Positions 1-7,367 of a stretch of 10,434 nt of DNA are shown one piece after another. A program made the translations under genes and the position numbers. Source of the DNA: Verrucomicrobiales bacterium (GTDB lineage Bacteria; Verrucomicrobiota; Verrucomicrobiia; Limisphaerales; UBA1100); NCBI GenBank assembly GCA_003517285.1, contig DPAW01000269.1, positions 1 through 10,434 on the forward strand, read 5' to 3'. How positions within the stretch are numbered: the stretch's first letter is position 1; every line of letters starts with the position of its first letter. Below the pieces are notes generated by a model, which did no database searches, was not told the origin of the DNA, and saw only the letters and a list, made by a program, of their open reading frames with translations.

Positions 1-896
1 CCCGGATAAATCAGCCATGCGAAGATCGGGATGAACACCATGATCATGATCGGGTTGATGGCATTGATCTGCGAAGGGAGCCATTCAATGCCCAGCGAGT
101 TGCGGTCCATGCGGTCGGCCTGGAGCACCCACTTGGAGCCGGATTGGTCAAAGAGCGCCCAGAACACCGCCACAAACAGGTAGATGATGCACAGGCGGCC
201 AATGATCTTGAGGCCTTCTTTGCTGAAGGTTTCCCGCAGGAAATCCATGCCGCCGGCCGGGATATGCACGAATTCGCGCCGCCCCATCCAAAACACAATG
301 GTGGCCAGTAGCATCAACCCGCCCGGCACGCCGAAGGCAATGTGCGGCCCGAAGCGATCGAGTAGGATCGGCGTCATTATCTGCGAGGCAAACGCGCCAA
401 GGTTGATGGAGAAATAAAACCACCCAAAAATCTTGGTGAGCAAATGCCCGTTGGATTTGCCGAATTGATCCCCCACATGCGCCGACACACACGGTTTGAT
501 GCCACCTGCGCCAATGGCGATTAGCGTGAGGCCAACGGCTAGGCCGAGGCGGGTTTCATCCAACGCCAACGCGAGGTGGCCCAGGCAGTACACAACCGAG
601 AGGCTGACGATGGTTTTGTATTTGCCGAAAAACGCATCCGCCACGATAGCGCCCAGCAACGGCGTAAAATACACCGCGCTATTGAACAGGTGAAACCAAG
701 TGGTGGCCTCCGTCTCGGACATCGGCGCGCGCGCGCCGTCGGAGTCCATCAGATATTTGGTCATGAAGATGACCAAAATGGCTTTCATGCCGTAGAACGA
801 ATATCGCTCAGCCGCCTCGTTACCGATGATGTACGGGATGCCCTTGGGCAGCTCCTTACTTTTCACCGGCGCAGTCAGATAAGGCGCATCAGCCAT
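1..896 (-). CDS. POT/PTR2 family proton-dependent oligopeptide transporter, C-terminus beyond window
   Basis: This is an inner-membrane proton symporter of the POT (PTR2) branch of the major facilitator superfamily, expected to import di- and tripeptides. Reading leftward from ATG at 896, the frame is open for 298 codons to the window edge. Visible family marks are the ExxERxxFYG motif (E27, E30, R31, Y35, G36) in helix 1, GAIVAD and GKYKT near residues 82-95, GGIKP at 131-135, the PTR2 signature FYFSINLGA at 160-168, and FWALFDQ near 250. Several hydrophobic helices are evident. Family members usually run 450-600 residues, so roughly a third to a half is missing. No Shine-Dalgarno precedes the ATG and no upstream in-frame ATG was seen. 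It diverges from the Bax inhibitor-like gene. Seen: motifs and frame. Known: POT carriers move small peptides. Inferred: substrate. Confidence 0.9.
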   Translation of the reverse strand, partial: MADAPYLTAPVKSKELPKGIPYIIGNEAAERYSFYGMKAILVIFMTKYLMDSDGARAPMSETEATTWFHLFNSAVYFTPLLGAIVADAFFGKYKTIVSLSVVYCLGHLALALDETRLGLAVGLTLIAIGAGGIKPCVSAHVGDQFGKSNGHLLTKIFGWFYFSINLGAFASQIMTPILLDRFGPHIAFGVPGGLMLLATIVFWMGRREFVHIPAGGMDFLRETFSKEGLKIIGRLCIIYLFVAVFWALFDQSGSKWVLQADRMDRNSLGIEWLPSQINAINPIMIMVFIPIFAWLIYP

Positions 897-1023
897 AGCC
901 GCCGATGGTGGCGGAGCCTTCGGCGACTGGCGAGGCAAAAGGAGGGGATAGACGAAAAGAGTATGATGTGTTAAACCTTTACGCCCGCGCGTTTTTCATG
1001 CAATCGGAACTAGGAGGAACATT
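897..1023. promoter_or_regulatory. Divergent intergenic region between transporter and BI-1-like gene
   Basis: This 127-base gap separates two diverging genes, so promoters for both should lie here. A TATGAT hexamer at 962-967 could be a rightward -10 element, but no convincing TTGACA-like partner lies 16-18 bases upstream. No clear inverted repeat or operator was seen. The assignment rests on gene orientation alone. Confidence 0.4.
1012..1017 (+). promoter_or_regulatory. Strong Shine-Dalgarno site of the BI-1-like gene
   Basis: A perfect AGGAGG sits six bases before the ATG at 1024 and nine before a second in-frame ATG at 1027. Either start is possible; 1024 is used here. It is the only canonical ribosome binding site I found among the genes of this window. 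Confidence 0.8.
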
Positions 1024-1782
1024 ATGATGAGAACAGCAAATCCCGCACTTAACGACAATACGTTTACCCGTCACATTGATCTTACAGGTGAAGATCGGAT
1101 GACGCTCATGGGTACGGTGCATAAGACTGGGGCCCTGCTTTTACTTTTACTCATTTCCGCTTCGATGACCTGGAGCATGGTCTTCAGCCCGGGGGTCGAT
1201 GGGCAGCTGGTTGTTTCTGGGCCGGTTGGGTTGCTTACAATCGGCGGTGCCATTGGAGGGCTCATCTTCGCCATGGCTACAATTTTCAAGCCCCGGTGGG
1301 CGCCGGTGACCGCGCCAATTTACGCGGTTTTGGAGGGATTATTCATCGGAGGGATTTCAGCGTTTATGGAAAGGATCTATCCGGGGATTGTTCCGCAGGC
1401 GGCCGGGTTGACTTTTGGAATCCTCTTCGCCTTGCTCGCGGCATACAAAAGCGGCCTGATCAGAGCAACGGAGAATTTCAAGCTCGGCGTGGTGGCCGCC
1501 ACCGGAGGTATTTTTGTCATCTACATCGCTTCGTTTATCCTAGGTTTTTTTGGGATTTCCATTCCGTTTCTACACGATTCCGGGCCGATCGGCATTGGCA
1601 TTAGCGTTTTCATTTGCATTGTGGCGGCGTTGAATCTCGTGCTCGATTTCGACTTCATAGAAAACGGCGCTGAACATGGCGCGCCAAAGTACATGGAATG
1701 GGTCGGCGCGTTCGGACTGATGGTCACCCTAGTGTGGCTGTATATCGAGATCCTTCACCTGCTTGCTAAGCTGAGAGACTAA
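1024..1782 (+). CDS. Bax inhibitor-1/YccA-like integral membrane protein
   Basis: This encodes a 252-residue polytopic inner-membrane protein of the Bax inhibitor-1-like superfamily (bacterial BaxI_1-type branch). About seven hydrophobic segments can be traced: near residues 37-57, 67-89, 95-117, 123-142, 153-177, 187-211 and 226-247. The N-terminus carries an NPAL stretch and a MTLMGTVHKTG segment. The C-terminal part has acidic LDFDF (D208, D210) followed by PKYMEW and GLMVTLVWLYIEIL, typical of this branch. In characterised relatives such as Bacillus YetJ, conserved aspartates in the last helices control a pH-gated calcium leak; whether that holds here is inference. The start is supported by AGGAGG at 1012-1017. 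It is followed 54 bases later by the M1 peptidase gene on the same strand. The cellular role is not known from sequence. Confidence 0.88.
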   Translation: MMRTANPALNDNTFTRHIDLTGEDRMTLMGTVHKTGALLLLLLISASMTWSMVFSPGVDGQLVVSGPVGLLTIGGAIGGLIFAMATIFKPRWAPVTAPIYAVLEGLFIGGISAFMERIYPGIVPQAAGLTFGILFALLAAYKSGLIRATENFKLGVVAATGGIFVIYIASFILGFFGISIPFLHDSGPIGIGISVFICIVAALNLVLDFDFIENGAEHGAPKYMEWVGAFGLMVTLVWLYIEILHLLAKLRD

Positions 1783-1809
1783 GTTATCTCTCGCATTGCT
1801 TTTTTGGGG

Positions 1810-1831
1810 AGGCTCCGGTACATCGGAGCCT
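1810..1831 (+). promoter_or_regulatory. Hairpin between BI-1-like gene and M1 peptidase, covering the likely RBS
   Basis: GGCTCCG (1811-1817) pairs with CGGAGCC (1824-1830) across a six-base loop, and A1810 with T1831 makes an 8-bp stem. The 3' arm contains GGAG (1825-1828), eight bases before the peptidase ATG at 1837, so folding would hide the ribosome binding site. It might instead terminate the upstream gene, but the tail after the stem is only TTTCCT. Confidence 0.5.
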
Positions 1832-1836
1832 TTCCT

Positions 1837-4191
1837 ATGTTGAAACGCCTCCCTCTTTTTTTTGGCCCGGCTTTGGTGGCTGTGTTCTCGTTTTCCGATG
1901 CATCGGCTGCGCCGCGTGATCCGTTTAAGCAGCTGGATGATGTGTGGCCCACGCCGGACGCGCAACGCCGGGCTTCAGGCGCGCCGGGGCCGGGCTATTG
2001 GCAGCAGCAGGCCGATTACGTGATCGATGTGGAACTCGATGAGACGAATAACCGCATCCTCGGCAGCGAGACGATCACCTATCATAACAACTCCAAGGAC
2101 ACGCTCGAATATCTGTGGATGCAGCTGGATCAAAACTTGTTTGATCCAAAAATGATGGCGCATCAGTCGCGCACCACTTCGGGATTTAACGATCAATCCT
2201 TCAACCAATTCGAGGGGCTGCTCAATGCTCAGGAATTTGATGGAGGGTACAAGATCACGGCGGTGAAGGATGCCGCCGGAAAATCGCTCAAACACGTGAT
2301 CGTCCAGACAATGATGCGCATCATCCCGCCGCAACCGCTCAAGCCCGGCGGCAAAATTACTTTCTCGGTGGACTGGAGTTTTAACATCATCGACGCCACC
2401 AAGATTCGTTCGCGGATGGGTTATGAGTTTTTTAAAGAAGACAAAAATCATCTCTATGCGCTGGCTCAATGGTTCCCGCGGATGTGCGCGTACACGGACG
2501 TGACCGGCTGGCAAAACAAACAGTTTCTCGGTACGGGCGAATTTGCGTTGGAGTTTGGCGATTACCTGGTGCGCATCACGGCGCCGGCTGATCACATTGT
2601 GGCGTCTACGGGCGAACTGCAGAATCCCCAGGCCGTGCTTACCAAGACGCAACGTGACCGTCTGGCGAAGGCGCGTGATGCGAAGAAGCCGGTGTTTATC
2701 GTGACGCTCGATGAGGCCAAGGCCAACGAGAAGGAAAAGGCGAAGGGCAAAAAGACGTGGATCTACAAGGCGGATAACGTGCGGGATTTTGCGTGGTGCA
2801 GCTCGCGCAAATTTTTATGGGACGCGATGGGCATGGATCTCAACGAGAAAAAGATCATGTGCATGAGTTATTGGCCGAAGGAAGGTGAACCGCTCTGGAG
2901 CCGGTACAGCACGCATGCGGTAGCGCACACGGTGGAAGTTTTTTCGCGGTACACGTTTGACTATCCGTATCCGGTGGCGATCTCGGTGAATGCCCCGATC
3001 GGCGGCATGGAGTATCCGATGATCTGCTGGCAACGGCCGCGTCCGGAAAAGGACGGCACCTATTCCAAGGGCACGAAGTACGGGCTTATCAGTGTCATTA
3101 TTCACGAGGTGGGCCACAACTGGTTTCCCATGATCGTCAATTCCGATGAGCGTCAGTGGATGTGGATGGATGAGGGCCTCGATTCGTTCATGCAATTTCT
3201 CACCGAACAGGAATGGGAGGAGGATTATCCTTCGCGCATGATGCCTCAACGCATTGGTGGGCTGATGAATTATCTCAAACAGGAAAACAAAATGCCGATC
3301 ATGACCGGAGCCGATTCCCTGCAAAGCACCGGCTACAACGCCTACACCAAACCCACGCTTGCGCTCAATATTCTGCGTGAGAGTGTGCTTGGCCGGGAGC
3401 AGTTTGATTATGCCTTCAAACAATACGCCCGCCGCTGGGCCTTCAAGCGGCCGACACCGGCGGATTTTTTCCGGACCATGGAAGATGCCAGTGGACAGGA
3501 TCTCGATTGGTTTTGGCGCGGCTGGTTTTACAGCACTGATCACACGGATATTTCCATTGAAACCATCCATCGATACGCCGTCGATACTCGCGATCCCTAC
3601 AAGGAAAAGACCGCCCGAAAAAACAGACGCGATGACGAGCCCGAGCGGTTGTTCCAGAAACGCAACAAACCCCTGCCCAAGCGTGTGGATGCATTTCCGG
3701 AGCTGAAGGATTTTTACAACGAATACGACGAGCTGGACATCACCGACAAAGACCGCGAGTCCTACGACAAAATGCTGAAAGGCCTAAGCGACGAAGAGAA
3801 GGCGTTGCTCAAGGAGAAGCGGAATTTTTATAAGGTGGACCTCAAGAACCACGGCGGTCTCGTGATGCCAGTGGTGCTCAAGGCCACATTCGAGGATGAC
3901 AGCACTCAGGAGTACCGGCTTCCTGCACAAATTTGGCGACGCAACCCCGAGGAAGTTTCCAAGCTGTTGATCACTGAGAAGAAGATTGCCAAGCTGGAGC
4001 TGGATCCTCATCGCGAAACCGCCGATGTGGACATCGAAAACAACTATTACCCCCGCCGCATCCGCGAGCAACAGTTCCGCCTCAACAAACCCACCCGCCC
4101 TGGCAATCCCCTACGCGACAAACAAAAGGCCGACGAAAAAGCCAAACGTGAGGCGGAGAAAAAGAAGCAGGAAGAGGACAAGAAGGATTGA
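1837..4191 (+). CDS. Secreted M1 family zinc metallopeptidase (gluzincin)
   Basis: This encodes a 784-residue exported zinc metallopeptidase of the aminopeptidase N (M1) clan. I start it at ATG 1837 because that gives a clean signal peptide (KR, hydrophobic core, cleavage near SDASA-A); an in-frame TTG at 1804 would add 11 residues lacking RBS support. The exopeptidase-like GGMEYP is at 389-394. The zinc site HEVGH is at 423-427 with the third ligand E446 in WMDEG, exactly HExxH-x18-E, and Y503 in NAYTKP is the likely transition-state tyrosine. After the helical domain, an insert rich in charge (about 590-660) precedes a beta-type domain with LPAQIWRRN and ETADVDIENNYYP. The last 30 or so residues are almost entirely charged Lys/Glu/Arg/Asp. 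Typical M1 enzymes are 600-900 residues. It likely releases N-terminal amino acids from peptides in the periplasm or outside; exact specificity is inferred. Confidence 0.9.
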   Translation: MLKRLPLFFGPALVAVFSFSDASAAPRDPFKQLDDVWPTPDAQRRASGAPGPGYWQQQADYVIDVELDETNNRILGSETITYHNNSKDTLEYLWMQLDQNLFDPKMMAHQSRTTSGFNDQSFNQFEGLLNAQEFDGGYKITAVKDAAGKSLKHVIVQTMMRIIPPQPLKPGGKITFSVDWSFNIIDATKIRSRMGYEFFKEDKNHLYALAQWFPRMCAYTDVTGWQNKQFLGTGEFALEFGDYLVRITAPADHIVASTGELQNPQAVLTKTQRDRLAKARDAKKPVFIVTLDEAKANEKEKAKGKKTWIYKADNVRDFAWCSSRKFLWDAMGMDLNEKKIMCMSYWPKEGEPLWSRYSTHAVAHTVEVFSRYTFDYPYPVAISVNAPIGGMEYPMICWQRPRPEKDGTYSKGTKYGLISVIIHEVGHNWFPMIVNSDERQWMWMDEGLDSFMQFLTEQEWEEDYPSRMMPQRIGGLMNYLKQENKMPIMTGADSLQSTGYNAYTKPTLALNILRESVLGREQFDYAFKQYARRWAFKRPTPADFFRTMEDASGQDLDWFWRGWFYSTDHTDISIETIHRYAVDTRDPYKEKTARKNRRDDEPERLFQKRNKPLPKRVDAFPELKDFYNEYDELDITDKDRESYDKMLKGLSDEEKALLKEKRNFYKVDLKNHGGLVMPVVLKATFEDDSTQEYRLPAQIWRRNPEEVSKLLITEKKIAKLELDPHRETADVDIENNYYPRRIREQQFRLNKPTRPGNPLRDKQKADEKAKREAEKKKQEEDKKD

Positions 4192-4243
4192 ACTTGCCTC
4201 CGAACCGCATCACGCGAAAGCTCGCGCCCGATCAATTTACTCT

Positions 4244-5623
4244 ATGAAAAAACTCATCCTCACCTTTGCGATGATTTGCCTCGGGCTAACGCTTGAGGCG
4301 AAACAGAAGCCCAACTTCATTTTCATCATGGTTGATGACGCCGGCTACGGCGACTTCGGCTGCTACGGGCAAAAACTGTTCAAGACCCCGAACATCGATC
4401 GCATGGCCGCCGCCGGCATGAAGTTTACCCAGCACTATGCCGGCAGTACCGTGTGTGCCCCCACGCGTTGCAGCCTGTTGAATGGCGTGCACACCGGGCA
4501 CGCCTTCGTGCGTGGCAATCGCGAGGTGCAGCCCGAAGGGCAGGCGCCGATTCCCGCCGATCTCATCACCATCCCCAAGCTGTTGAAGGAAGCCGGCTAC
4601 ACGACCGGGATGTTTGGCAAATGGGGCCTCGGCGCGCCCGGTTCCAGTGGCGATCCGGTAAATCAAGGCTGGGATGAGTTTTACGGCTACAATTGCCAAC
4701 GGCAGGCGCACACCTTTTATCCGAAGCACCTTTGGCACAACGACAAGAAGGTGATGCTTGATGGTGAGACCTACTCGCACGATCTTATCCATGAGCATTC
4801 CCTCAAGTTCATCCGCGACAACGCCGAGAGTCCCTTCTTCGCTTACCTGCCCATCACCATTCCTCACGCCGCCATGCAATGTCCCGAGGAGGATGTGGCG
4901 CCGTTTCGAAAAAAATTCCCGCAGTTCGAGGATCTCATCGGTAAGTATAGCCACGGCACGCGCGTGACAAATCCCGTCGCCGCCTTCGCCGGCATGATGA
5001 CTCGCATGGACCGTGGCATCGGCGAGCTACTGGACCTGCTTAATGAACTGAAGATCGCCGACAACACCCTCGTGCTATTCACCAGCGACAACGGCCCCCA
5101 TTATGAGGGCGGCCATAAGCCAGCCTTTTTCGACAGCAATGGCCCGCTGCGCGGCCACAAGCGAGACCTCTACGAAGGAGGTATACGTGTGCCGCTCATC
5201 GCCCAGTGGCCCGGCAAGATCAAGGCCGGCAGCGTGAGCGATCATCAATGCGCACACTGGGATCTTATGCCCACCCTGTGCGAACTGGCCGGCATCGATA
5301 CCCCGAAGCACACCGACGGAATATCCTACGTGCCCACCCTGACCGGCGCCGACAAGCAACGCGCACACCGCTATCTCTATTGGGAATTTCATTCCTATGG
5401 CAACACCCAGGCCATCCGCATGGGTGACTGGAAAGCGCTTCGCTTCAAAGTGCGCGACAACCCCGATGCCCCAATCGCTCTCTACAACCTCAAGACCGAT
5501 ATCGGAGAAACCAAAAACATCGCCGACCAACATCCGGACGTCGTCAAACGTATCGCTCCTCTCTTCCGTGAGGCTCACACCCCTTCAGAGAATTTCCCAC
5601 TATTCGGTCGGAAGCAAAAATAG
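4244..5623 (+). CDS. Secreted type I sulfatase (arylsulfatase A-like, alkaline phosphatase superfamily)
   Basis: This encodes a 459-residue hydrolase of sulfate esters, exported by a signal peptide (MKKL, hydrophobic stretch, cleavage likely after A19). Type I features are complete: metal ligands D31 and D32 in VDDAGYGD; C71 in CAPTR (C71-x-P-x-R75), the cysteine that a maturase converts to formylglycine; K126 in GKWGLG; H208 in IPHAAM; D282 and N283 in SDNGPH; and K306 in the RGHKRDLYEGGIRVP region. Activity therefore depends on a sulfatase-maturing enzyme encoded elsewhere. ATG 4244 is chosen over an open frame reaching back to 3986 because only it gives a signal peptide and it clears the peptidase stop by 52 bases. 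No Shine-Dalgarno is visible. The substrate, perhaps a sulfated polysaccharide, cannot be read from sequence. Confidence 0.93.
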   Translation: MKKLILTFAMICLGLTLEAKQKPNFIFIMVDDAGYGDFGCYGQKLFKTPNIDRMAAAGMKFTQHYAGSTVCAPTRCSLLNGVHTGHAFVRGNREVQPEGQAPIPADLITIPKLLKEAGYTTGMFGKWGLGAPGSSGDPVNQGWDEFYGYNCQRQAHTFYPKHLWHNDKKVMLDGETYSHDLIHEHSLKFIRDNAESPFFAYLPITIPHAAMQCPEEDVAPFRKKFPQFEDLIGKYSHGTRVTNPVAAFAGMMTRMDRGIGELLDLLNELKIADNTLVLFTSDNGPHYEGGHKPAFFDSNGPLRGHKRDLYEGGIRVPLIAQWPGKIKAGSVSDHQCAHWDLMPTLCELAGIDTPKHTDGISYVPTLTGADKQRAHRYLYWEFHSYGNTQAIRMGDWKALRFKVRDNPDAPIALYNLKTDIGETKNIADQHPDVVKRIAPLFREAHTPSENFPLFGRKQK

Positions 5624-5630
5624 AACGCCC

Positions 5631-6437
5631 TTGAACCCCATCCACGATCACAATCGCGCGGCGTGGGATGCGCGCGTGCAGGATGGCAAACGCTTTACGC
5701 GCGCGGCCATGGATGACGAAATGGATCGGCCACTGGAGATCCTGGATCCGCTCGGCTGGCTCGGGGGGGAGATCACCGATAAACGCATTCTTTGCCTTGG
5801 CGCCGGTGGCGGTCGGCACGGCCCCATGCTCGCCAATGCGGGCGCGCGCGTGACCGTCGTGGATATCAGCTCCGAAATGCTGCGACTGGACCGCGAACTG
5901 GCCGAGGCCCGCGGGTTACAGGTCGAAACCATCGAGACCTCCATCGACGATCTCTCCATGCTCGCTGAGGCCGAGTACGAGGCGGTCATGCAACCGGTGA
6001 GCACCTGTTACGTGCCGGACATTCGTCTCGCCTACCGCGAGCTCGCCCGGGTGATGCAGCCAGGCGGTGTCTACATCAGCCGCCACAAACAACCCACCAA
6101 CCTGCAGATTGATCTCGCCCCCACCCCGGCTGGTTTCGTGATCGACACCCCCTACTATCACGATGGCCCCCTTTCGCCCGCCAAGCGCTCCGGCCCCCAT
6201 CGCGAACAGGGCACCATGGAATTCCTCCACCGCTGGGGCGATCTCCTCGGCGGTCTGTGCGAAGCCGGCTTCACGATCGAGGCCGTCACCGAGCCCAAGT
6301 TCGGCGACCCCTCCGCTGTTCCCGGCAGCTTCGAATATCGCGGTCACCACCTCGCCCCCTACATCCAACTCCGCGCCCGCCGCACCGAAAAACCCCCCGC
6401 CACCGAGACGCTCTGGACGCCAGCCAGTCCCCAATAG
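5631..6437 (+). CDS. Class I SAM-dependent methyltransferase, TTG start
   Basis: This encodes a Rossmann-fold methyltransferase of 268 residues. Motif I is LCLGAGGGRH (residues 54-63), followed by VTVVDIS with acidic D78 for the SAM ribose, and QPVSTCYVPD plus the ARVMQPGGVYISRHKQP segment in the usual motif III/IV positions. The frame is open from 5397 inside the sulfatase gene, but translation most likely begins at TTG 5631: the residues after it (NPIHDHNRAAWD) look like the real N-terminus of this methyltransferase type, and it lies 7 bases after the sulfatase stop, which suggests translational coupling. The next in-frame ATG, at 5709, would lose the N-terminal helix. The mature protein has no signal peptide, so it is cytosolic, unlike its two upstream neighbours. 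The methyl acceptor is unknown. Confidence 0.82.
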   Translation: MNPIHDHNRAAWDARVQDGKRFTRAAMDDEMDRPLEILDPLGWLGGEITDKRILCLGAGGGRHGPMLANAGARVTVVDISSEMLRLDRELAEARGLQVETIETSIDDLSMLAEAEYEAVMQPVSTCYVPDIRLAYRELARVMQPGGVYISRHKQPTNLQIDLAPTPAGFVIDTPYYHDGPLSPAKRSGPHREQGTMEFLHRWGDLLGGLCEAGFTIEAVTEPKFGDPSAVPGSFEYRGHHLAPYIQLRARRTEKPPATETLWTPASPQ

Positions 6438-6530
6438 ATCTTTGGTTTAAAGAATTTTAGGAAAAAGAAATCGGAGAGGCGGGCGCCATTCAGATTCCCA
6501 AGCCAACTCCCTCTGCAGGGCTGCGCCAAA

Positions 6531-6683
6531 TTGAAAGCGGCGGAACCAAGCTGCGAGGTGCTTGTAGCAGTTATAAAAGAGGTGAAAACTCTCAACAAGG
6601 AAGAGCCAACTGAGGCTTTGCTCCCTTACAGCTCAGTTCCGCCGTCACCGATCATCAGCTATTTTAGACGCAACGGCCGATAA
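6531..6683 (+). other. Possible small or decayed ORF without ATG
   Basis: From TTG 6531 to TAA 6681-6683 there is a 50-codon frame with a protein-like composition (KEVKTLNKEEPTEALLPY, then VPPSPIISYFRRNGR). The same frame stays open back to the methyltransferase stop at 6435, giving 81 stop-free codons. There is no ATG and no Shine-Dalgarno; GTG 6558 is an alternative start. Codon third positions are not GC-biased, unlike the neighbouring genes. It may be a real small gene, a decayed gene tail, or chance. Confidence 0.22.
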
Positions 6684-6710
6684 ACGGTTTGGTGTCTGTG
6701 TCTAGTAACA

Positions 6711-6741
6711 TGCCGGAAAGGGGGTCCTGTCCGTGCCGGCA
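6711..6741. repeat. REP-like imperfect inverted repeat
   Basis: TGCCGG (6711-6716) and CCGGCA (6736-6741) flank a 19-base centre containing GGGGGTCCTGTCC. The layout resembles REP-type elements mobilised by RAYT transposases in other bacteria, but only one copy is visible and no transposase gene is in the window. The strand has no meaning here. Confidence 0.3.
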
Positions 6742-6820
6742 AAATAACATTCCACTCAATAGAGGGAAAATCAAATTAGATAAGCTTATTTTCTTGGAGT
6801 CAGGTTAGCTGGTTAGTCAT

Positions 6821-6847
6821 GAAAAAAGCGGCCTGTTTAAAGGCCGC
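6821..6847 (-). terminator. Intrinsic terminator of the downstream small secreted protein gene
   Basis: On the minus strand GCGGCCT and AGGCCGC form a 7-bp GC-rich stem around a six-base loop, followed directly by TTTTTTC. It lies 31 bases past the stop codon at 6879. It is a textbook Rho-independent terminator. Confidence 0.9.
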
Positions 6848-6878
6848 CTGATTGATAATCAGAAAAATAAAATTATTT

Positions 6879-7232
6879 TTACTGAGATTTTTTCTGCCTT
6901 GCTGCGCGTTGCTCGGCTTGATATTTCCACCAGACCTTGAGTTGGTCTTGGTTGAAGAGCTCCTTAATTTTCGCAGTGCGCGCCTTGTAGAAAGGCTGTC
7001 CGGCAGCCTTTTTCTCTTCGGCGGATCGTTTCTTTTGTTCCGCCATGAATGCTGACTGCTCCTTCTGGAGGGCCTGAAATTTAGGCTTTTGTTCATCAGT
7101 TAATTTAAGATCGGCGAGCAGTTGTTGGTAGGCTGGATTGAGCTTGGCTCCCTTGCCTTTTTTCGGTTTATCCTCAGCGGAAACATTCATAGCCATTAAG
7201 GCTACTGCTACGAGTGTGATGAATTTTTTCAT
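6879..7232 (-). CDS. Small exported LTxxQ (Spy/CpxP-like) protein, copy 1
   Basis: This encodes a 117-residue protein with an N-terminal signal peptide (MKKF, hydrophobic core, cleavage at VSA-E near residue 19). The mature part is lysine/glutamate/glutamine-rich and predicted to be all helix. It carries an LTDEQ motif at about 44-48 and a weaker FNQDQ near 93-97, the spacing style of periplasmic Spy/CpxP/ZraP proteins, which act as chaperones or metal-stress sensors. That function is inference, since the match rests on motif and composition. It has no cysteine. ATG 7232 lacks a Shine-Dalgarno. The gene has its own terminator and shares an upstream motif with the paralogue at 7368-7706, with which it also shares the leader sequence pattern MKKxI and NVxAEDK. 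Confidence 0.72.
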   Translation of the reverse strand: MKKFITLVAVALMAMNVSAEDKPKKGKGAKLNPAYQQLLADLKLTDEQKPKFQALQKEQSAFMAEQKKRSAEEKKAAGQPFYKARTAKIKELFNQDQLKVWWKYQAEQRAARQKKSQ

Positions 7233-7248
7233 AAAACAAACGATAGAT

Positions 7249-7283
7249 GGTTAATGGGTTATTTGCGGGAGAGAATCCTGCGC
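7249..7283 (-). promoter_or_regulatory. Two-part motif upstream of small-protein copy 1
   Basis: On the minus strand GCGCAGGATT (7283-7274) is followed after 12 bases by TAACnnnTTAACC (7261-7249), ending 16 bases before the ATG at 7232. The same two boxes in the same order precede the other copy. This could be a promoter with an unusual sigma factor or an activator site; it does not match the sigma-70 consensus. Confidence 0.45.
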
Positions 7284-7312
7284 ATGAATGCCGACTTGCG
7301 CAAGTTGAAATA

Positions 7313-7338
7313 GAAAAAGGCGGCCAATAAAGGCCGCC
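7313..7338 (-). terminator. Intrinsic terminator of small-protein copy 2
   Basis: On the minus strand GGCGGCC and GGCCGCC form a 7-bp stem around TTTATT, followed by TTTTTC. It sits 29 bases after the stop at 7368. Its first 11 bases (GGCGGCCTTTA) are identical to the sequence at the terminator of copy 1. Confidence 0.9.
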
Positions 7339-7367
7339 CTGAATGATTTGCCTATTAGAAGTTCGGC

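Larger units (their letters stand above)
6438..6820. other. Convergent intergenic gap, no confident gene
   Basis: This stretch of about 380 bases lies between the convergent methyltransferase and small-protein genes. I find no RNA gene and no strong intrinsic terminator for the rightward genes; a five-pair A/T-rich hairpin right after the methyltransferase stop (6439-6453, then ATTTT) is too weak to call. It contains a stop-free frame up to 6683, an inverted repeat AACTGAG/CTCAGTT (6608-6614 and 6632-6638), and a TGCCGG/CCGGCA repeat at 6711-6741, listed separately. Base composition is less GC-rich than in the flanking genes. Confidence 0.6.

Noticed and set aside
1975..3570. Long open frames on the minus strand opposite the M1 peptidase
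   Set aside because: They mirror a strongly supported gene, have arginine/histidine-rich translations and no recognisable motif.
3986..4243. Upstream extension of the sulfatase frame
   Set aside because: It overlaps the charged end of the M1 peptidase gene, has a low-complexity translation, and would bury the signal peptide that begins at 4244.
4286..5578. Minus-strand open frames opposite the sulfatase
   Set aside because: They are antisense shadows of codon bias in a gene with complete catalytic motifs.
5397..5630. Upstream extension of the methyltransferase frame inside the sulfatase gene
   Set aside because: The translation does not look like part of a methyltransferase, and the family-like N-terminus begins right at TTG 5631.
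6439..6458. Possible terminator just after the methyltransferase
   Set aside because: The stem is five A/T-rich pairs with a four-T tail, too weak to call.
7294..7305. Perfect 12-base palindrome ACTTGCGCAAGT upstream of small-protein copy 1
   Set aside because: One or more such palindromes are expected by chance in 10 kb, and it has no counterpart before copy 2.
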